Source of the DNA: Nitratidesulfovibrio sp. SRB-5
GTDB lineage: Bacteria > Desulfobacterota > Desulfovibrionia > Desulfovibrionales > Desulfovibrionaceae
Length of the DNA: 64,000 nt
Reading direction: 5' to 3'
Assembly (NCBI RefSeq): GCF_019931275.1
Contig: NZ_JAIOTY010000001.1
Coordinates: 1,584,650 to 1,648,649, forward strand
This document shows positions 9,045 through 18,211 of the stretch, piece after piece. Both the position numbers and the translations under genes were made by a program. Positions within the stretch are counted from its first letter, which is position 1. Each line of letters begins with the position of its first letter. The notes under the pieces were generated by a model. That model did no database searches, was not told where the DNA came from, and saw nothing but the letters and a program-made list of their open reading frames with translations.

Positions 9045-10490
9045 CTATTCCAGGGGCACGGTGCGGAAGAAGGTCTGGCCGCGGCGCATCAGTTGCAGCA
9101 TCACCGCGCCGCGCTTCTTGCCGTCCTGCTCGATGACCTTGGTGAGGTCGGCAGCTGTGTTCACCGGCTTCAGGTTGGCCAGCAGGATGATGTCACCGGC
9201 GCGGATGTCCGCCTCGGCAGCGGGCTTGCCGCCCTCGACGGAAACCACCAGCAGGCCGCGCGCCTCTTCCAGCTTCAGGTTGCGGGCGTCTTCCGCGCTG
9301 ACGGGGCGCACGCTCATGCCAAGCCCGGCGGATGCCTGTTCCTTGCCGCTCTTTTCCGGGGCGGCATCGCCGCGCTGGGCGGTCAGGTGTTCCGCCGTGC
9401 GTTCGCCAAGGGTAAGGTTGACGGTCTTGGTCTGGCCGTTGCGCCACAGGGTCAGCTTGGTGGAGTCGCCGGGCTTCAGCGCGGCGATGCGGCGCAGCAG
9501 CTGGCTGGAATCGGACACGTCGTCGCCTTCAACCTTCAGCACGATGTCGCCGGGCTTCAGCCCCGCCTTGTCGGCGGGTTCGCCGGGCATCACCGAGCCC
9601 ACCAGCGCGCCGCGCGGTTCGCCAAGGCCCAGGGCACGTGCGGTAGCCTCGTCCACGTCCTGGATGGTCACCCCGATCCAGCCGCGCCGCACCTTGCCCT
9701 CGGCGCGCAGCTGGGCGATGACCCGCTCGGCCATGCTGCTGGGGATGGCAAAGCCGATGCCCTGGCCGGAGGCGATGATGGCGGTGTTGATGCCGATGAC
9801 CTGGCCATTCATGTTCAACAGCGGGCCGCCGCTGTTGCCGGGGTTGATGGAGGCGTCGGTCTGCAGGAAGTTGTCGAACGGGCCGGAGCGGATGTCGCGC
9901 CCCTTGGCGCTCAGGATGCCCGCGGTCACCGAGTGGTCGAGGCCGAAGGGGTTGCCGATGGCCAGCAACCATTCGCCCACTTCAAGCTTGTCGGAATCGC
10001 CAAAGGGCAGCACCGGCAACGAGTTGCCCGCGTTGATCTTCAACAGGGCGAGGTCGGTCTCCTCGTCGGTGCCGATGACGTTGGCCACGTACGAGTTGGA
10101 CTTGCCGCTGGCACCTTGCAGGTTCACGCGGATCACGTCGGCCTCGGCCACCACGTGGTTGTTGGTGACGATGTAGCCGTCCGTGGAAATGATGAAGCCG
10201 GAACCCAGCGAACGCTGCTTCTGCGGGCGCTGCTGGCGGCCATGGAATTTCTCGAACTGGTCGAAGAATTTGTCGAAGGGGGTGCCGGGCGGCATGTTGC
10301 GGAACAGTTCGTTGAACGGATTTTCCGCGGCCTGCACTGTTTTTTCGGTGCTGATGTTGACCACGGCATTGCCCGACTGCTTCGCCAGTTCGCGAAAGTC
10401 GGGCAGCATGGGCGCGGCCTGCGCGGCTGCTGCAAGCACAAGGCACAGCGCCAGCGCGGCGGCGAGGGTACGGGAAAGTGAGCGTGCCAT
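9045..10490 (-). CDS. htrA: HtrA/DegP-family periplasmic serine protease
   Basis: A 481-residue secreted quality-control protease. The signal peptide is about residues 1-25 (cleavage after AQA). The trypsin-like domain has the full catalytic triad: His112 in TNNHVV, Asp146 in TDLALL and Ser220 in GNSGGP. Two PDZ domains follow at about residues 275-370 and 395-475, the second ending in [15 protein letters not shown] Phe/Gln-rich loop ([15 protein letters not shown]) replaces the usual LA-loop region. The start at 10490 has AAGGAGCCC in front; the longer frame to 10616 is not supported. It sits between the S1-domain gene and hslU, giving a small stress/proteostasis cluster. Confidence 0.95.
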   Translation of the reverse strand: MARSLSRTLAAALALCLVLAAAAQAAPMLPDFRELAKQSGNAVVNISTEKTVQAAENPFNELFRNMPPGTPFDKFFDQFEKFHGRQQRPQKQRSLGSGFIISTDGYIVTNNHVVAEADVIRVNLQGASGKSNSYVANVIGTDEETDLALLKINAGNSLPVLPFGDSDKLEVGEWLLAIGNPFGLDHSVTAGILSAKGRDIRSGPFDNFLQTDASINPGNSGGPLLNMNGQVIGINTAIIASGQGIGFAIPSSMAERVIAQLRAEGKVRRGWIGVTIQDVDEATARALGLGEPRGALVGSVMPGEPADKAGLKPGDIVLKVEGDDVSDSSQLLRRIAALKPGDSTKLTLWRNGQTKTVNLTLGERTAEHLTAQRGDAAPEKSGKEQASAGLGMSVRPVSAEDARNLKLEEARGLLVVSVEGGKPAAEADIRAGDIILLANLKPVNTAADLTKVIEQDGKKRGAVMLQLMRRGQTFFRTVPLE

Positions 10491-10716
10491 GTAGGGCTCC
10501 TTGGCAGGGGGAGTTTGCAGGCGGCGACGTGCCCGCGGCAACGGCCCCCGATTTGGCGGGGCCGACTGCGTGAGATAATAGGGCATACCGGTACGATGTA
10601 AACACCGTGACGCCATTTTTTGTCCGTGGAGGACAGGGGCAGCACTGGGGGCAGCACTGGGGGCGGCCCACGGTGGGGCCCAAAGCGAGGCCCAACGTGC
10701 GTCAGGACAAGGGCGT

Positions 10717-10755
10717 GAAAAAAACGGGGGAACGCGTACGCGCCCCCCCCCGTTT
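10717..10755 (-). terminator. rho-independent terminator of the S1-domain gene
   Basis: On the minus strand an ACGGGGG...CCCCCGT stem is followed by TTTTTTT. It lies about 20 bp after the stop codon at 10776. Confidence 0.75.
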
Positions 10756-10775
10756 CATCGGTCATTGTCGTACGG

Positions 10776-12470
10776 CTACTTCTTGCGCTTGTCCAGGGCG
10801 GCCTGAAGGGCGCTGCCAAGGCTGCCGAAGCCGCTGGCATCGCCGGACACCACGGTGGCCGGGGCAGAGGAGCGCGAACCGCGGCCGCCATCGCGGCCAC
10901 CGGAGCGGGCTCCGTCACGGCTGCCTCCGCGCCCTTCGCGCGGCTCGCGCTTCTGGGGCTGGGCAAGCTTGCGCCATTCGTCGTCGTCCTCGCCGGTGGC
11001 GTCAGCCGGGGCCAGCGAGATGCGGCGGGCCTTCACGTCCAGGTCGCGCACCACCAGCGAGACTTCCGCGCCGGGGTTCAGCCCGGCGTAGGTCTTGGAC
11101 TGGGGCGAGGTGGCGGCCACGGCGTTGGGCAGAAGCCCGGTGACGCCGGGGGCCAGGTTCACGAACAGGCCGAAGGGCGCGCGCTTTTCCACGGTGCCGG
11201 TGACGGTGGAACCGGCGGGGAAGCGTTCTTCCACCGTGGACCACGGGTCGCCTTCCGCGTCGCGCAGGCTCAGGGACAGCCGCTTGCGGGCGGGGTCCAG
11301 TTCCTTGATCCTGACGGACACGGTCTCGCCGGGGGTCACGGCCTCTTCGGGCTTGTTGATGCGGCGGGTCCAGGACATTTCGGAAAGGTGCACCAGGCCT
11401 TCCACGCCGGGCAGCACCTCGATGAAGGCGCCGAACGGTGCGAGGCGGGTGACCTTGCCGGTCAGGATCTGGTCGGCGTCCAGGCGGTCGGCCACGTCCT
11501 GCCACGGGTCGCCGGACACCTGGCGGATGGACAGGGAGATGCGCGGACCCTTGCGGGAATCCTTGCCGCCCTTGCCTTCTTCCGCGCCGGCAATGCCCAG
11601 CACCTTCACGCGCACCTTGTCGCCCACGCTCACGGCTTCGTCGGCCTGCTGCACGCGCGACCACGAAAGCTCGGAAACGTGCACCATGCCTTCAAGGCCG
11701 GGGGCGATTTCCACAAAGGCGCCAAACGGGGCAAGGCGGGCCACGGTGCCTTCCAGCACGTCGCCTTCCTTCACGTTTTCCATGAGGGCGCTCAGCGCCT
11801 CGGCCTGCTCGCGCTCCAGCAGCATGCGGCGCGAAACCACGATGTTGCGGCCGTTCTGCTCCAGGCGGGTAATCAGGAACTGGAAGGTCTGGCCGGTGAA
11901 CGAGTCGGGCTCGGCACCGGGGCGCAGGTCCATCTGGCTGGCCGGGCAGAAGGCGCGGCGCTTCAGGACTTCAACGTTGAAGCCGCCCTTGCAGGGGCCG
12001 GTAACCTTGCCTTCAATGGGGATGCCCGCGTTCAGGGCGTCTTCCATCTGGGCCAGGCCCACCTGGCCGCCCATGGCGCGGGACAGTTTTATTTCATTGG
12101 CGTTGGCGGAAACCACGTACAGTTCCAGCACATCGCCCACGGCCACGGGCAGGTTGCCTTCGGCGTCCTCCAGTTCCTTGCGGTCCACAAGACCGTCCAC
12201 CTTGGCTCCGGTGGCGACGAAGACGGTGTCCTCGCCGATGGCCACCACGGTGGCCTTCACCCGTTCGCCGGTGCGCACGGTTTCAGCCGCGCCGGAATGT
12301 GCCTCCAGCAGGTCCGCGAAGCTGGCGTTCTCGTCGAATGCGTCGTCACCAGCCATGTCCTGCGGGGCAGGCGCGGTGGTGGCTTCGGGGGCGGTGGCTT
12401 CCGCCTGTCCGGTTTCGGTGGTGGCCTCCGGGGCTTGCAGCCCGGTGGCTTCGGTGCGTTCACCAGTCAT
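10776..12470 (-). CDS. ribosomal-protein-S1-like RNA-binding protein with five S1 domains
   Basis: A 564-residue protein. After an acidic Ala/Thr/Glu-rich leader (1-60), five S1/OB-fold repeats lie at about 71-131, 152-216, 236-312, 334-402 and 420-485. The last three have the strong FGAFVE / FGAFIE / FGLFVN RNA-binding strand. A tail at about 500-540 is rich in Arg-Gly (GGRDGGRGSR), as in eukaryotic and cyanobacterial RNA-binding tails. E. coli S1 has six repeats and no RG tail, so this may be the main S1 or a second S1-type factor; an rpsA elsewhere cannot be excluded. The start MTGERTEA has AAGGAG eight bases upstream. It is divergent from ppiC, with a 152-bp shared promoter region. Confidence 0.88.
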   Translation of the reverse strand: MTGERTEATGLQAPEATTETGQAEATAPEATTAPAPQDMAGDDAFDENASFADLLEAHSGAAETVRTGERVKATVVAIGEDTVFVATGAKVDGLVDRKELEDAEGNLPVAVGDVLELYVVSANANEIKLSRAMGGQVGLAQMEDALNAGIPIEGKVTGPCKGGFNVEVLKRRAFCPASQMDLRPGAEPDSFTGQTFQFLITRLEQNGRNIVVSRRMLLEREQAEALSALMENVKEGDVLEGTVARLAPFGAFVEIAPGLEGMVHVSELSWSRVQQADEAVSVGDKVRVKVLGIAGAEEGKGGKDSRKGPRISLSIRQVSGDPWQDVADRLDADQILTGKVTRLAPFGAFIEVLPGVEGLVHLSEMSWTRRINKPEEAVTPGETVSVRIKELDPARKRLSLSLRDAEGDPWSTVEERFPAGSTVTGTVEKRAPFGLFVNLAPGVTGLLPNAVAATSPQSKTYAGLNPGAEVSLVVRDLDVKARRISLAPADATGEDDDEWRKLAQPQKREPREGRGGSRDGARSGGRDGGRGSRSSAPATVVSGDASGFGSLGSALQAALDKRKK

Positions 12471-12622
12471 CAGTCCGATCTCCTTGAAAAGTGGCATGCG
12501 CCGCGTGGCGTTCACCCGCAATATCAGCGCCGAAGGGCAAGGGCAAGTGCGACGGTGTGGTTGCGTCGCCGTCAATGGCATGCGATACTGTAGAGAAATC
12601 GCCATTTTCGCAAGGAGGTTCC

Positions 12623-12907
12623 ATGCTCAAAGCCAAGGCACGCCACATTCTCGTCGATACCGAGGATGCCTGCAACGAATTGAAGGCCCGCATTCTGGCG
12701 GGTGAAGACTTTGCCGAGGTGGCGCGCGCCCACTCCAAGTGCCCGTCGGGCCGCCGCGGCGGCGACCTGGGGGAATTCCCCCGCGGCGCCATGGTGCCCG
12801 AATTCGATGAAGTCGTGTTCACCGGTGAAGTGGGTACCGTGCTCGGCCCGGTGCGCACCCAGTTCGGCCACCATCTGATTGAAGTCACGGCGCGCTCCGG
12901 CAGCTAG
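12623..12907 (+). CDS. parvulin-type peptidyl-prolyl isomerase, single domain
   Basis: A 94-residue PpiC-like protein, about the length of E. coli PpiC (93). It has the parvulin core: AKARHILV at the start, FAEVARAHSKCPSGRRGGDLGEFPRGAMVPEFD split over the catalytic loop, and FGHHLIEV at the end. No signal peptide is present, so it acts in the cytoplasm on newly made or misfolded proteins. The ribosome site AAGGAGG lies six bases before ATG 12623. The upstream neighbour is the divergent S1-type gene. Confidence 0.93.
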   Translation: MLKAKARHILVDTEDACNELKARILAGEDFAEVARAHSKCPSGRRGGDLGEFPRGAMVPEFDEVVFTGEVGTVLGPVRTQFGHHLIEVTARSGS

Positions 12908-13317
12908 CGCCGCGCGCAAGTGCACCGTGCTGCGCCCCGCTGTGCCATGACGCAGCCGGTGCACGCGCTTTCCCTTTCGGCCGCCAGGTCGCCCGCACGG
13001 GCGAAGTTCGGCTGGCGGCGGCAGGGGATGCACACGTTCGGGATTCAGGGCCTTCCGTCGTTTCCGGATAACGGCAACCCCGCAATGGGTGCATGCCGCC
13101 GGAATGGCGAGAAGGCCCTGGTATCGAGACTTCAAGGCCGCTCGCGTCGGGCCTTGGCATGACGTGACCGTGGAGCCGGGCGAACGCTTTTGTCCGTGTT
13201 CCCCACCGGTGTGCCCCACCACGGATTTTCCGGTGTTCCTCTCTCCGCCGGCATTCGCCGGTTCGTTCCCTTCCTGCAGCAGGTGCGTAACCACAGCCAT
13301 TCCCCGCGGGTACCTTC
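12908..13317. other. intergenic region without a gene
   Basis: About 410 bp between ppiC and the sigma-54 activator gene. Open frames are shadows with Arg/Pro-rich translation. No clear promoter, terminator or RNA structure was found by eye. Confidence 0.5.
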
Positions 13318-14691
13318 ATGGAAACTCCGACCGGCGCGCCTTTTCCCCCCATGCCCAGCATCGGAAGCCTGTTGACCATCATCGATGCCCTGCACGACAA
13401 CGTCGCCATCGTCGGCGTCGATGGCGCAATGCTCTGGGTAAGCCCCAGCTTCGAGCGCACGTACGGGGTGACCAGCGAGCAGATCGTGGGGCGCACCACC
13501 TATGACCTTGAAGCAAACCGGATATTTTTTCCTTCCGTTGCGGCCCTTGTCATCAAGACAGGACAGCCCGTCACCGTCACGGAAGTCAATAGGCATGGTG
13601 CGTACCATATAGTAACCGGCGTTCCCATACCGCGTGATGACGGGGAACTCGGCTTTGTGGTGAGCTATTCCGTTGATTCCCGCTATCTTCTGCAAATGCA
13701 TGCAGAGTACGAGAATATCAACGCGTTGCTCGAAAAGACGGAGACGGAAATTCCGGCCATACCCGGGTTCTGCTGTGTCAGCGATGCGATGCGCGGGATA
13801 GTCGAAACGATCGGCAGATTGGCCAGGGTGGACACCAGCGTTCTCATCACGGGCGAATCCGGCGTGGGCAAGAATGTTCTTGCCAGGCTGCTGCATCATT
13901 TGAGCGACCGTTCGAAGGGGCCGCTGGTGGAAATCAACTGCGCGGGCATACCGGGCGCGCTGCTGGAGTCCGAGCTTTTCGGCTACGAGACCGGCGCATT
14001 CACCGGTGCCCGCGCCGGGGGCAAGCCGGGGCGCATCGAACTTGCCCATGGCGGCACGCTGTTTCTTGATGAAATAGGCGAACTGCCGCTGGAGTTGCAG
14101 GCAAAGCTGCTGCAGGTCATCCAGGAAAAGCGGATCGTCAAGCTCGGTGGCACTCGCCCGGTAAGCATAGATTTCCGCCTGGTCACCGCCACCAATCAGG
14201 ACCTGCGCGCCCTGGTGGCCAAGAAACGCTTCCGGAGCGACCTGTTTTTTCGCCTGAATGTCCTGCCGGTGGACATTCCGCCCCTGAGGGACCGCCCGGA
14301 CGACATCCTGCCCATTGCCAGGTTCGTGCTGGATGACCTGAACGCCAAGTACGGCACGAAAAAGCGACTGGCTTCAGAGATGGAGAGTCTGTTCCGTGGC
14401 TATTCGTGGCCGGGGAATGTTCGGGAATTGTGGAACGTTCTTGAGCAGATGGTTGTGGTAAGCCGTGGCAGCATCATTGGGCCCGGCGATCTTCCCCGCC
14501 ACATGCAGCCCCATCAGGTTGCCCTGCCTGAAAACGGCATGTCGCTGCGGCAGGCCCTTGAAGACATGGAGGCGCGCATCATCCGCGAGGCCTACGCCAG
14601 GCACGGAACCACGGTCGCCGTCGGCAGAGCCCTTGGCATCAGCCAGCCTTCGGCCGCCCGCAAGATATCCAGGTACTGCCACGGCAAATGA
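13318..14691 (+). CDS. sigma-54-dependent transcriptional activator with PAS sensor
   Basis: A 457-residue enhancer-binding protein. An N-terminal PAS domain (about 16-120) senses an unknown cytoplasmic signal. The AAA+ domain (about 150-385) has Walker A GESGVGKN (179-186), the sigma-54 contact loop GAFTGA (226-231), Walker B LFLDEIGELP and the arginine-finger region FRLNVLPVDIPPLRDR. The C-terminal Fis-type helix-turn-helix contains TVAVGRALGISQPSAARKI. It resembles RocR/PrpR-type metabolic regulators rather than a response regulator, since it has no receiver domain. It faces the ureohydrolase and binding-protein genes on the other strand, which are its natural candidate targets, although no clean -24/-12 site was found upstream of them. 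Confidence 0.93.
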   Translation: METPTGAPFPPMPSIGSLLTIIDALHDNVAIVGVDGAMLWVSPSFERTYGVTSEQIVGRTTYDLEANRIFFPSVAALVIKTGQPVTVTEVNRHGAYHIVTGVPIPRDDGELGFVVSYSVDSRYLLQMHAEYENINALLEKTETEIPAIPGFCCVSDAMRGIVETIGRLARVDTSVLITGESGVGKNVLARLLHHLSDRSKGPLVEINCAGIPGALLESELFGYETGAFTGARAGGKPGRIELAHGGTLFLDEIGELPLELQAKLLQVIQEKRIVKLGGTRPVSIDFRLVTATNQDLRALVAKKRFRSDLFFRLNVLPVDIPPLRDRPDDILPIARFVLDDLNAKYGTKKRLASEMESLFRGYSWPGNVRELWNVLEQMVVVSRGSIIGPGDLPRHMQPHQVALPENGMSLRQALEDMEARIIREAYARHGTTVAVGRALGISQPSAARKISRYCHGK

Positions 14692-14778
14692 CGGTGCGGG
14701 CGTTGCCGGTCTGCCCCCAGCGAGGGACGTTGGCTTCGCGGCGCCCCATTGGGGCGATGCCGGGTGATGCCATGCAGC

Positions 14779-14810
14779 GCGGTGCCCGATCCTGGCGGAT
14801 CGGGCACCGC
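14779..14810. terminator. 14-bp perfect hairpin between convergent genes
   Basis: GCGGTGCCCGATCC, a 4-base loop and the exact complement form an unusually perfect stem between the sigma-54 activator (+) and the binding-protein gene (-). No long T run is present on either side; it probably acts as a bidirectional terminator or blocks read-through. Confidence 0.6.
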
Positions 14811-14832
14811 GTATTCTCGTCTGGTTCTTCGT

Positions 14833-15903
14833 CTAGTCCTTGATGTCCGGGACCATCTTCAGGAACTTGTCCGTGATGTACAGGCCGGGTTGCAGCTTCT
14901 CACCCTCGGCGGGCTTCAGCTTTCCAAGCCCGGTAAAGAACTTCACCAGATCCTTCTGCCACGCCTGCACCTGGCTCTCGCCCTTCGAGGCGTCGAACAT
15001 TCTGAGCTGTTCTTCAAGGGTGAACACGGGGTGCATCAGCAGGTCCATCCGCGCCTCGTCCTCGGCCATTTGCAGCCCCGCCCACTTCAGGAAACGGGTA
15101 TATTCCGGAGTCAGCCCGACCCCCTCCTGGCGCAGCATGTCAATGCCACGAAACATGATCTTGAGGAACCTGGCCACCACTTCCGGGTTTTCGTCGCAGA
15201 ACTTCTTGTCCCCGATCAGGACGATGGGCACGAATCCGCCTGCCTTGCGCACGTCGGAGGCAACCTTCCAGTCCTTCTTGAGCCCGTTGTAGAGCAGGGG
15301 GGCCCAGAGCACCACGGCGTCGCCGATGCCCTTCTCGAAAGCAGCCAGGGCTTGCGCCGGGTCCATGTTCTTGACCACCACGTCCTTGTCCGTGAGGCCC
15401 ATGGACCTGAGCCACAGGCTCATGGCGTAATGGCCGGACGAGATGGTGGTCACCAGAATGGTCTTGCCCTTGACGTCGTCGGGGTGGCCGTAAAGCTCCG
15501 GATATTGGGGGTTGAACCCCTTGGTCTTGAGGATGGGGCTGTCGGGGCGGACAAGGACTGCGTTGGCCAGGGAGTCGTCGTCGCCGATGCCGATGAGGTA
15601 GGCGTCATGGCGCAAGGCGGCGAGCATCATGGGAACCCCGCCCGTCGCGCCCAGCACCCACTGTCTGGCTGGCAGGGCTTCCACCTGCGCCATGCCGGAA
15701 TCGAACATGTGGAGCTTGAATTCCAGCCCCAGTTCCTTGTCCCAGCCTTTTTCCTTGGCATACCACGCGTTGAAGGTGGTTTCTTCCGCCTGCCACGTGG
15801 TGTGCAGGACCTGGGGCGCGGCCTGCGCCACTGCTCCGGCGGCGAGCGACATAAGGAGTAGTGCGATCGGCATGACCAGTCTGAAACAGGTTGTCGGCAG
15901 CAT
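14833..15903 (-). CDS. NitT/TauT-type ABC transporter substrate-binding protein
   Basis: A 356-residue protein with an N-terminal signal peptide (hydrophobic LVMPIALLLMSLAAGAVA, ending near AQAAP). The mature part follows the SsuA/TauA/NMT1 fold: an opening WQAEETTFNAWYAKEKGWDKELGL segment interrupted by the ligand cleft, GATGGVPMMLAAL, then VKGKTILVTT and AAFEKGIGDAVVLWAPL. Such proteins bind small anions or amines for import. No permease or ATPase lies nearby. Its partner here is the upstream ureohydrolase on the same strand, 115 bp away, which suggests a nitrogen compound such as a guanidine or amine as ligand; this is inference. Start 15903 has GAGGAGACC. Confidence 0.8.
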   Translation of the reverse strand: MLPTTCFRLVMPIALLLMSLAAGAVAQAAPQVLHTTWQAEETTFNAWYAKEKGWDKELGLEFKLHMFDSGMAQVEALPARQWVLGATGGVPMMLAALRHDAYLIGIGDDDSLANAVLVRPDSPILKTKGFNPQYPELYGHPDDVKGKTILVTTISSGHYAMSLWLRSMGLTDKDVVVKNMDPAQALAAFEKGIGDAVVLWAPLLYNGLKKDWKVASDVRKAGGFVPIVLIGDKKFCDENPEVVARFLKIMFRGIDMLRQEGVGLTPEYTRFLKWAGLQMAEDEARMDLLMHPVFTLEEQLRMFDASKGESQVQAWQKDLVKFFTGLGKLKPAEGEKLQPGLYITDKFLKMVPDIKD

Positions 15904-16018
15904 TCGTGGTCTCCTCGGTTGGAGCGGTTGATGATATCCCTCGGCCAGCTTGCTGGGCAATCGTTTGAGGCGGTCGTTCTTTCACGTTGATGCAGTCCGT
16001 GGTGCGCGGTCTGCAGCG

Positions 16019-16969
16019 CTACATTCCTGTCCGTCTGTTCCGGGCAAGCACGGAAATGAATGCGTGCATGATGCCCGCGGCTGCGTAGGACGTGATCGAT
16101 GCATGGTCCGATTCGGGCAGCACTTCCACCATGTCCATGCCGACAAGGTGAAGCCCTGGGCATGTTCCCAGCACGAGTTGCAAAGCCTGATGCGAGGTGA
16201 AACCGCCGATTTCCGGGGTTCCCGTGCCTGGTGCATAGGCGGCGTCCAGAAAGTCGATGTCGAAGCTCACGTACACCGGCACGCCCGGTTCAATGCGTTC
16301 GCGGATTCGTTCGATGGCCTTTTGAACGCCAATGCCGTGCAGTTCCCATCCGCTGATCAGCTCAAGGCCCTTTGCATGTGCGTACTGAAGGCTGTCGTGC
16401 GAGTAGAGGGGGCCCCGGATGCCGACCTGCGTGCTTTGCCGGGGCAACACGAGCCCTTCCTCGATGGCCCAATGGAACGTTGTGCCGTGGTTGTAGGGCT
16501 TGCCGAAGTAGTCGCTGCCGGTATCGGAATGGGCGTCGAAGTGCAGCAGGGCCACCGGCCCGTGTTTTTGGGCCACGGCGCGGAGCACCGGCAGGGTGAT
16601 GGAGTGGTCGCCCCCCATGATGACGGGAACGGCCCCGGAATTCATGCAGGGAGCAAGGCCGTTCTGGATACGCTCGAAGCTGTCTTCCGTGTATCCGGGG
16701 ACTATGTCGATGTCGCCGCAGTCTACCCCGTCGAGATGTTCGAAAATATCAACGTCCAGAACGCTGTTGTAGGATTTCAGGATGCTTGATGCCTCGCGGA
16801 TGGCCGCCGGTCCGAAGCGGCAACCGGGCTTGTAGCTGGTTGCCGTGTCGAAGGGGACTCCGTAGACGGCAAAGTCGTTGCCTTCCGGGTGCTCCGCGTG
16901 TGGGAGGCGCTGAAAGGTCCGTACGCCGCAGAATCTGGGAGAGTGCAGTGAGTTGACCGGTTTGCCCAT
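16019..16969 (-). CDS. agmatinase/arginase-family ureohydrolase
   Basis: A 316-residue dimanganese enzyme of the ureohydrolase superfamily. Metal-binding motifs are visible in order: MGGDHS, LLHFDAHSD, and SFDIDFLDAAYAPGTGTPE. It removes urea from a guanidino compound; agmatine, guanidinobutyrate, guanidinopropionate or guanidine are all possible, because substrate specificity cannot be read from these motifs. The DPxxAPGTGTP motif carries Ala instead of Pro after LD. The start at 16969 has AAGGAGAAC. It is followed by a binding-protein gene and faced by a sigma-54 activator, so a regulated uptake and degradation module is likely. Confidence 0.88.
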   Translation of the reverse strand: MGKPVNSLHSPRFCGVRTFQRLPHAEHPEGNDFAVYGVPFDTATSYKPGCRFGPAAIREASSILKSYNSVLDVDIFEHLDGVDCGDIDIVPGYTEDSFERIQNGLAPCMNSGAVPVIMGGDHSITLPVLRAVAQKHGPVALLHFDAHSDTGSDYFGKPYNHGTTFHWAIEEGLVLPRQSTQVGIRGPLYSHDSLQYAHAKGLELISGWELHGIGVQKAIERIRERIEPGVPVYVSFDIDFLDAAYAPGTGTPEIGGFTSHQALQLVLGTCPGLHLVGMDMVEVLPESDHASITSYAAAGIMHAFISVLARNRRTGM

Positions 16970-17766
16970 ATGTTCTCCTTGTCCTGGCCGGATGGTTGGT
17001 CGGGAGGTGGCAAGAAGTGTTCCGTTGATTAATGTGCTGATATTGTTTTGTTATATTTGAACGGCTGCGCGGTGCTATGCGCGTGTGAATAGGGCCGCGC
17101 GCATGCAGGCATGCTTTTGAAAGCAAAGGCATGGTGCAGAAGGATTCCTGGCCGGTGCGGGATTCATCGTGTCTATTCAAAGCTGAATGGGTATATTCAG
17201 AAACGAGGCTGTACACCCCGTCGTTGTTGTCGAAACAGCCGGGAGAGGACGCGAGCGCCGGGCAACCACACCTCATCGGCCGCCCGTGGCTTGCGGCGGG
17301 TTGGCCCTGCAACGGGGTGGTTCTTTGTGCTCGGGATTGCCCGAGCATGGACAACGCGGGGAAATTCCATCATTCTTGTGACACTACTCTCCAGTCCGTG
17401 CGTGGATGGCGGGTGGCCCGCCTTGGGGGATCATCGTGCGACTGCCCGGCCCAGGCGAGAAGATGCCCAAGGCAAAAGCCTTTTCGTTTCCGGCCACTGG
17501 ACGAGACCCGGCCGCCGCCTTATTGCGAGAGGAAGACATCGGCAGCCTCGCCCGGGCGTGTCACGCTCCGTGGTGTGGCAGATGCCCGCGACCCGGTCGG
17601 GCGGTTATTGTGCCGGGTGTTGCCCCAGCCGCCCTTTTGCTGTTTTTCATTCCCCGGCCTGCACGGGCCGACAAGGTCACTCTGGCAGTTACGGCCGGAC
17701 CATCCGCCTTTCCGTGACGGCGCCCGGCCCCGCCCACCTTGCCCCCCATTTCCGGAGGTCATCCGC
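16970..17766. other. long intergenic region between the ureohydrolase and hsp20
   Basis: About 800 bp between divergent genes. An AT-rich patch at about 17024-17061 probably contains the ureohydrolase promoter. A palindromic GCTTTTGAAAGC lies at 17112-17123. A frame open from 17131 into hsp20 has no ribosome site, unusual codon use and no family resemblance; it was not accepted. No -24/-12 promoter or known RNA motif was found. Confidence 0.45.
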
Positions 17767-18195
17767 ATGGCCAACTTCAAGTTGTGGAAAAGCGAGGAAT
17801 TGCAGCGTCTGAGAAGCGAGAGCGACCGGATGTTCGACCGGTTGTGCTCGGGCCTTGGCCTGCCCTCGGTCTGCCAGCCGCTGATGGAACCGGCGTTGCG
17901 CATGATCGACACCCCCGATGCGGTGGTGGTCGAGGCGCAGTTGCCGGGCGTTACCGCAGAAGACCTCGACATCGTCATTACCGGCTCCATGCTCCTCGTA
18001 CGTTGCGCCCAAAGCGCCACCTGCGGCATCGGTGAATCCAGCAGCCGGTATGAAAGCCGCTTCATGCTGCCGTGCAAGGTCCGCACGGAAGACGTGGAGG
18101 CGGAACTGGACGAGGGCGTCCTGCGCATCACCATGCCCAAGTGCCGCAGGCCCGAAGCGCGCCGTGTTCCCGTCAGGACCGGCCGGGCCGGTTGA
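17767..18195 (+). CDS. small heat-shock protein Hsp20
   Basis: A 142-residue holdase of the alpha-crystallin family. The core domain spans about residues 45-130: it opens with IDTPDAVVVEAQLPGV, has the central ITGSMLLVR strand, and ends with DEGVLRITMPK. The usual C-terminal IxI motif is absent or degenerate, since the protein ends in VPVRTGRAG. The ATG at 17767 has GGAGG nine bases upstream. It is 16 bp upstream of a Lon-family protease gene, so the holdase and the protease are probably co-transcribed under protein stress. Confidence 0.9.
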   Translation: MANFKLWKSEELQRLRSESDRMFDRLCSGLGLPSVCQPLMEPALRMIDTPDAVVVEAQLPGVTAEDLDIVITGSMLLVRCAQSATCGIGESSSRYESRFMLPCKVRTEDVEAELDEGVLRITMPKCRRPEARRVPVRTGRAG

Positions 18196-18211
18196 GAAAC
18201 AAGGAGGCACC

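Noticed and set aside
17131-17766. N-terminal extension of Hsp20 or a separate gene in the same open frame
   Set aside because: The frame is open by chance in GC-rich DNA, has no ribosome site and no domain; Hsp20 starts properly at 17767.
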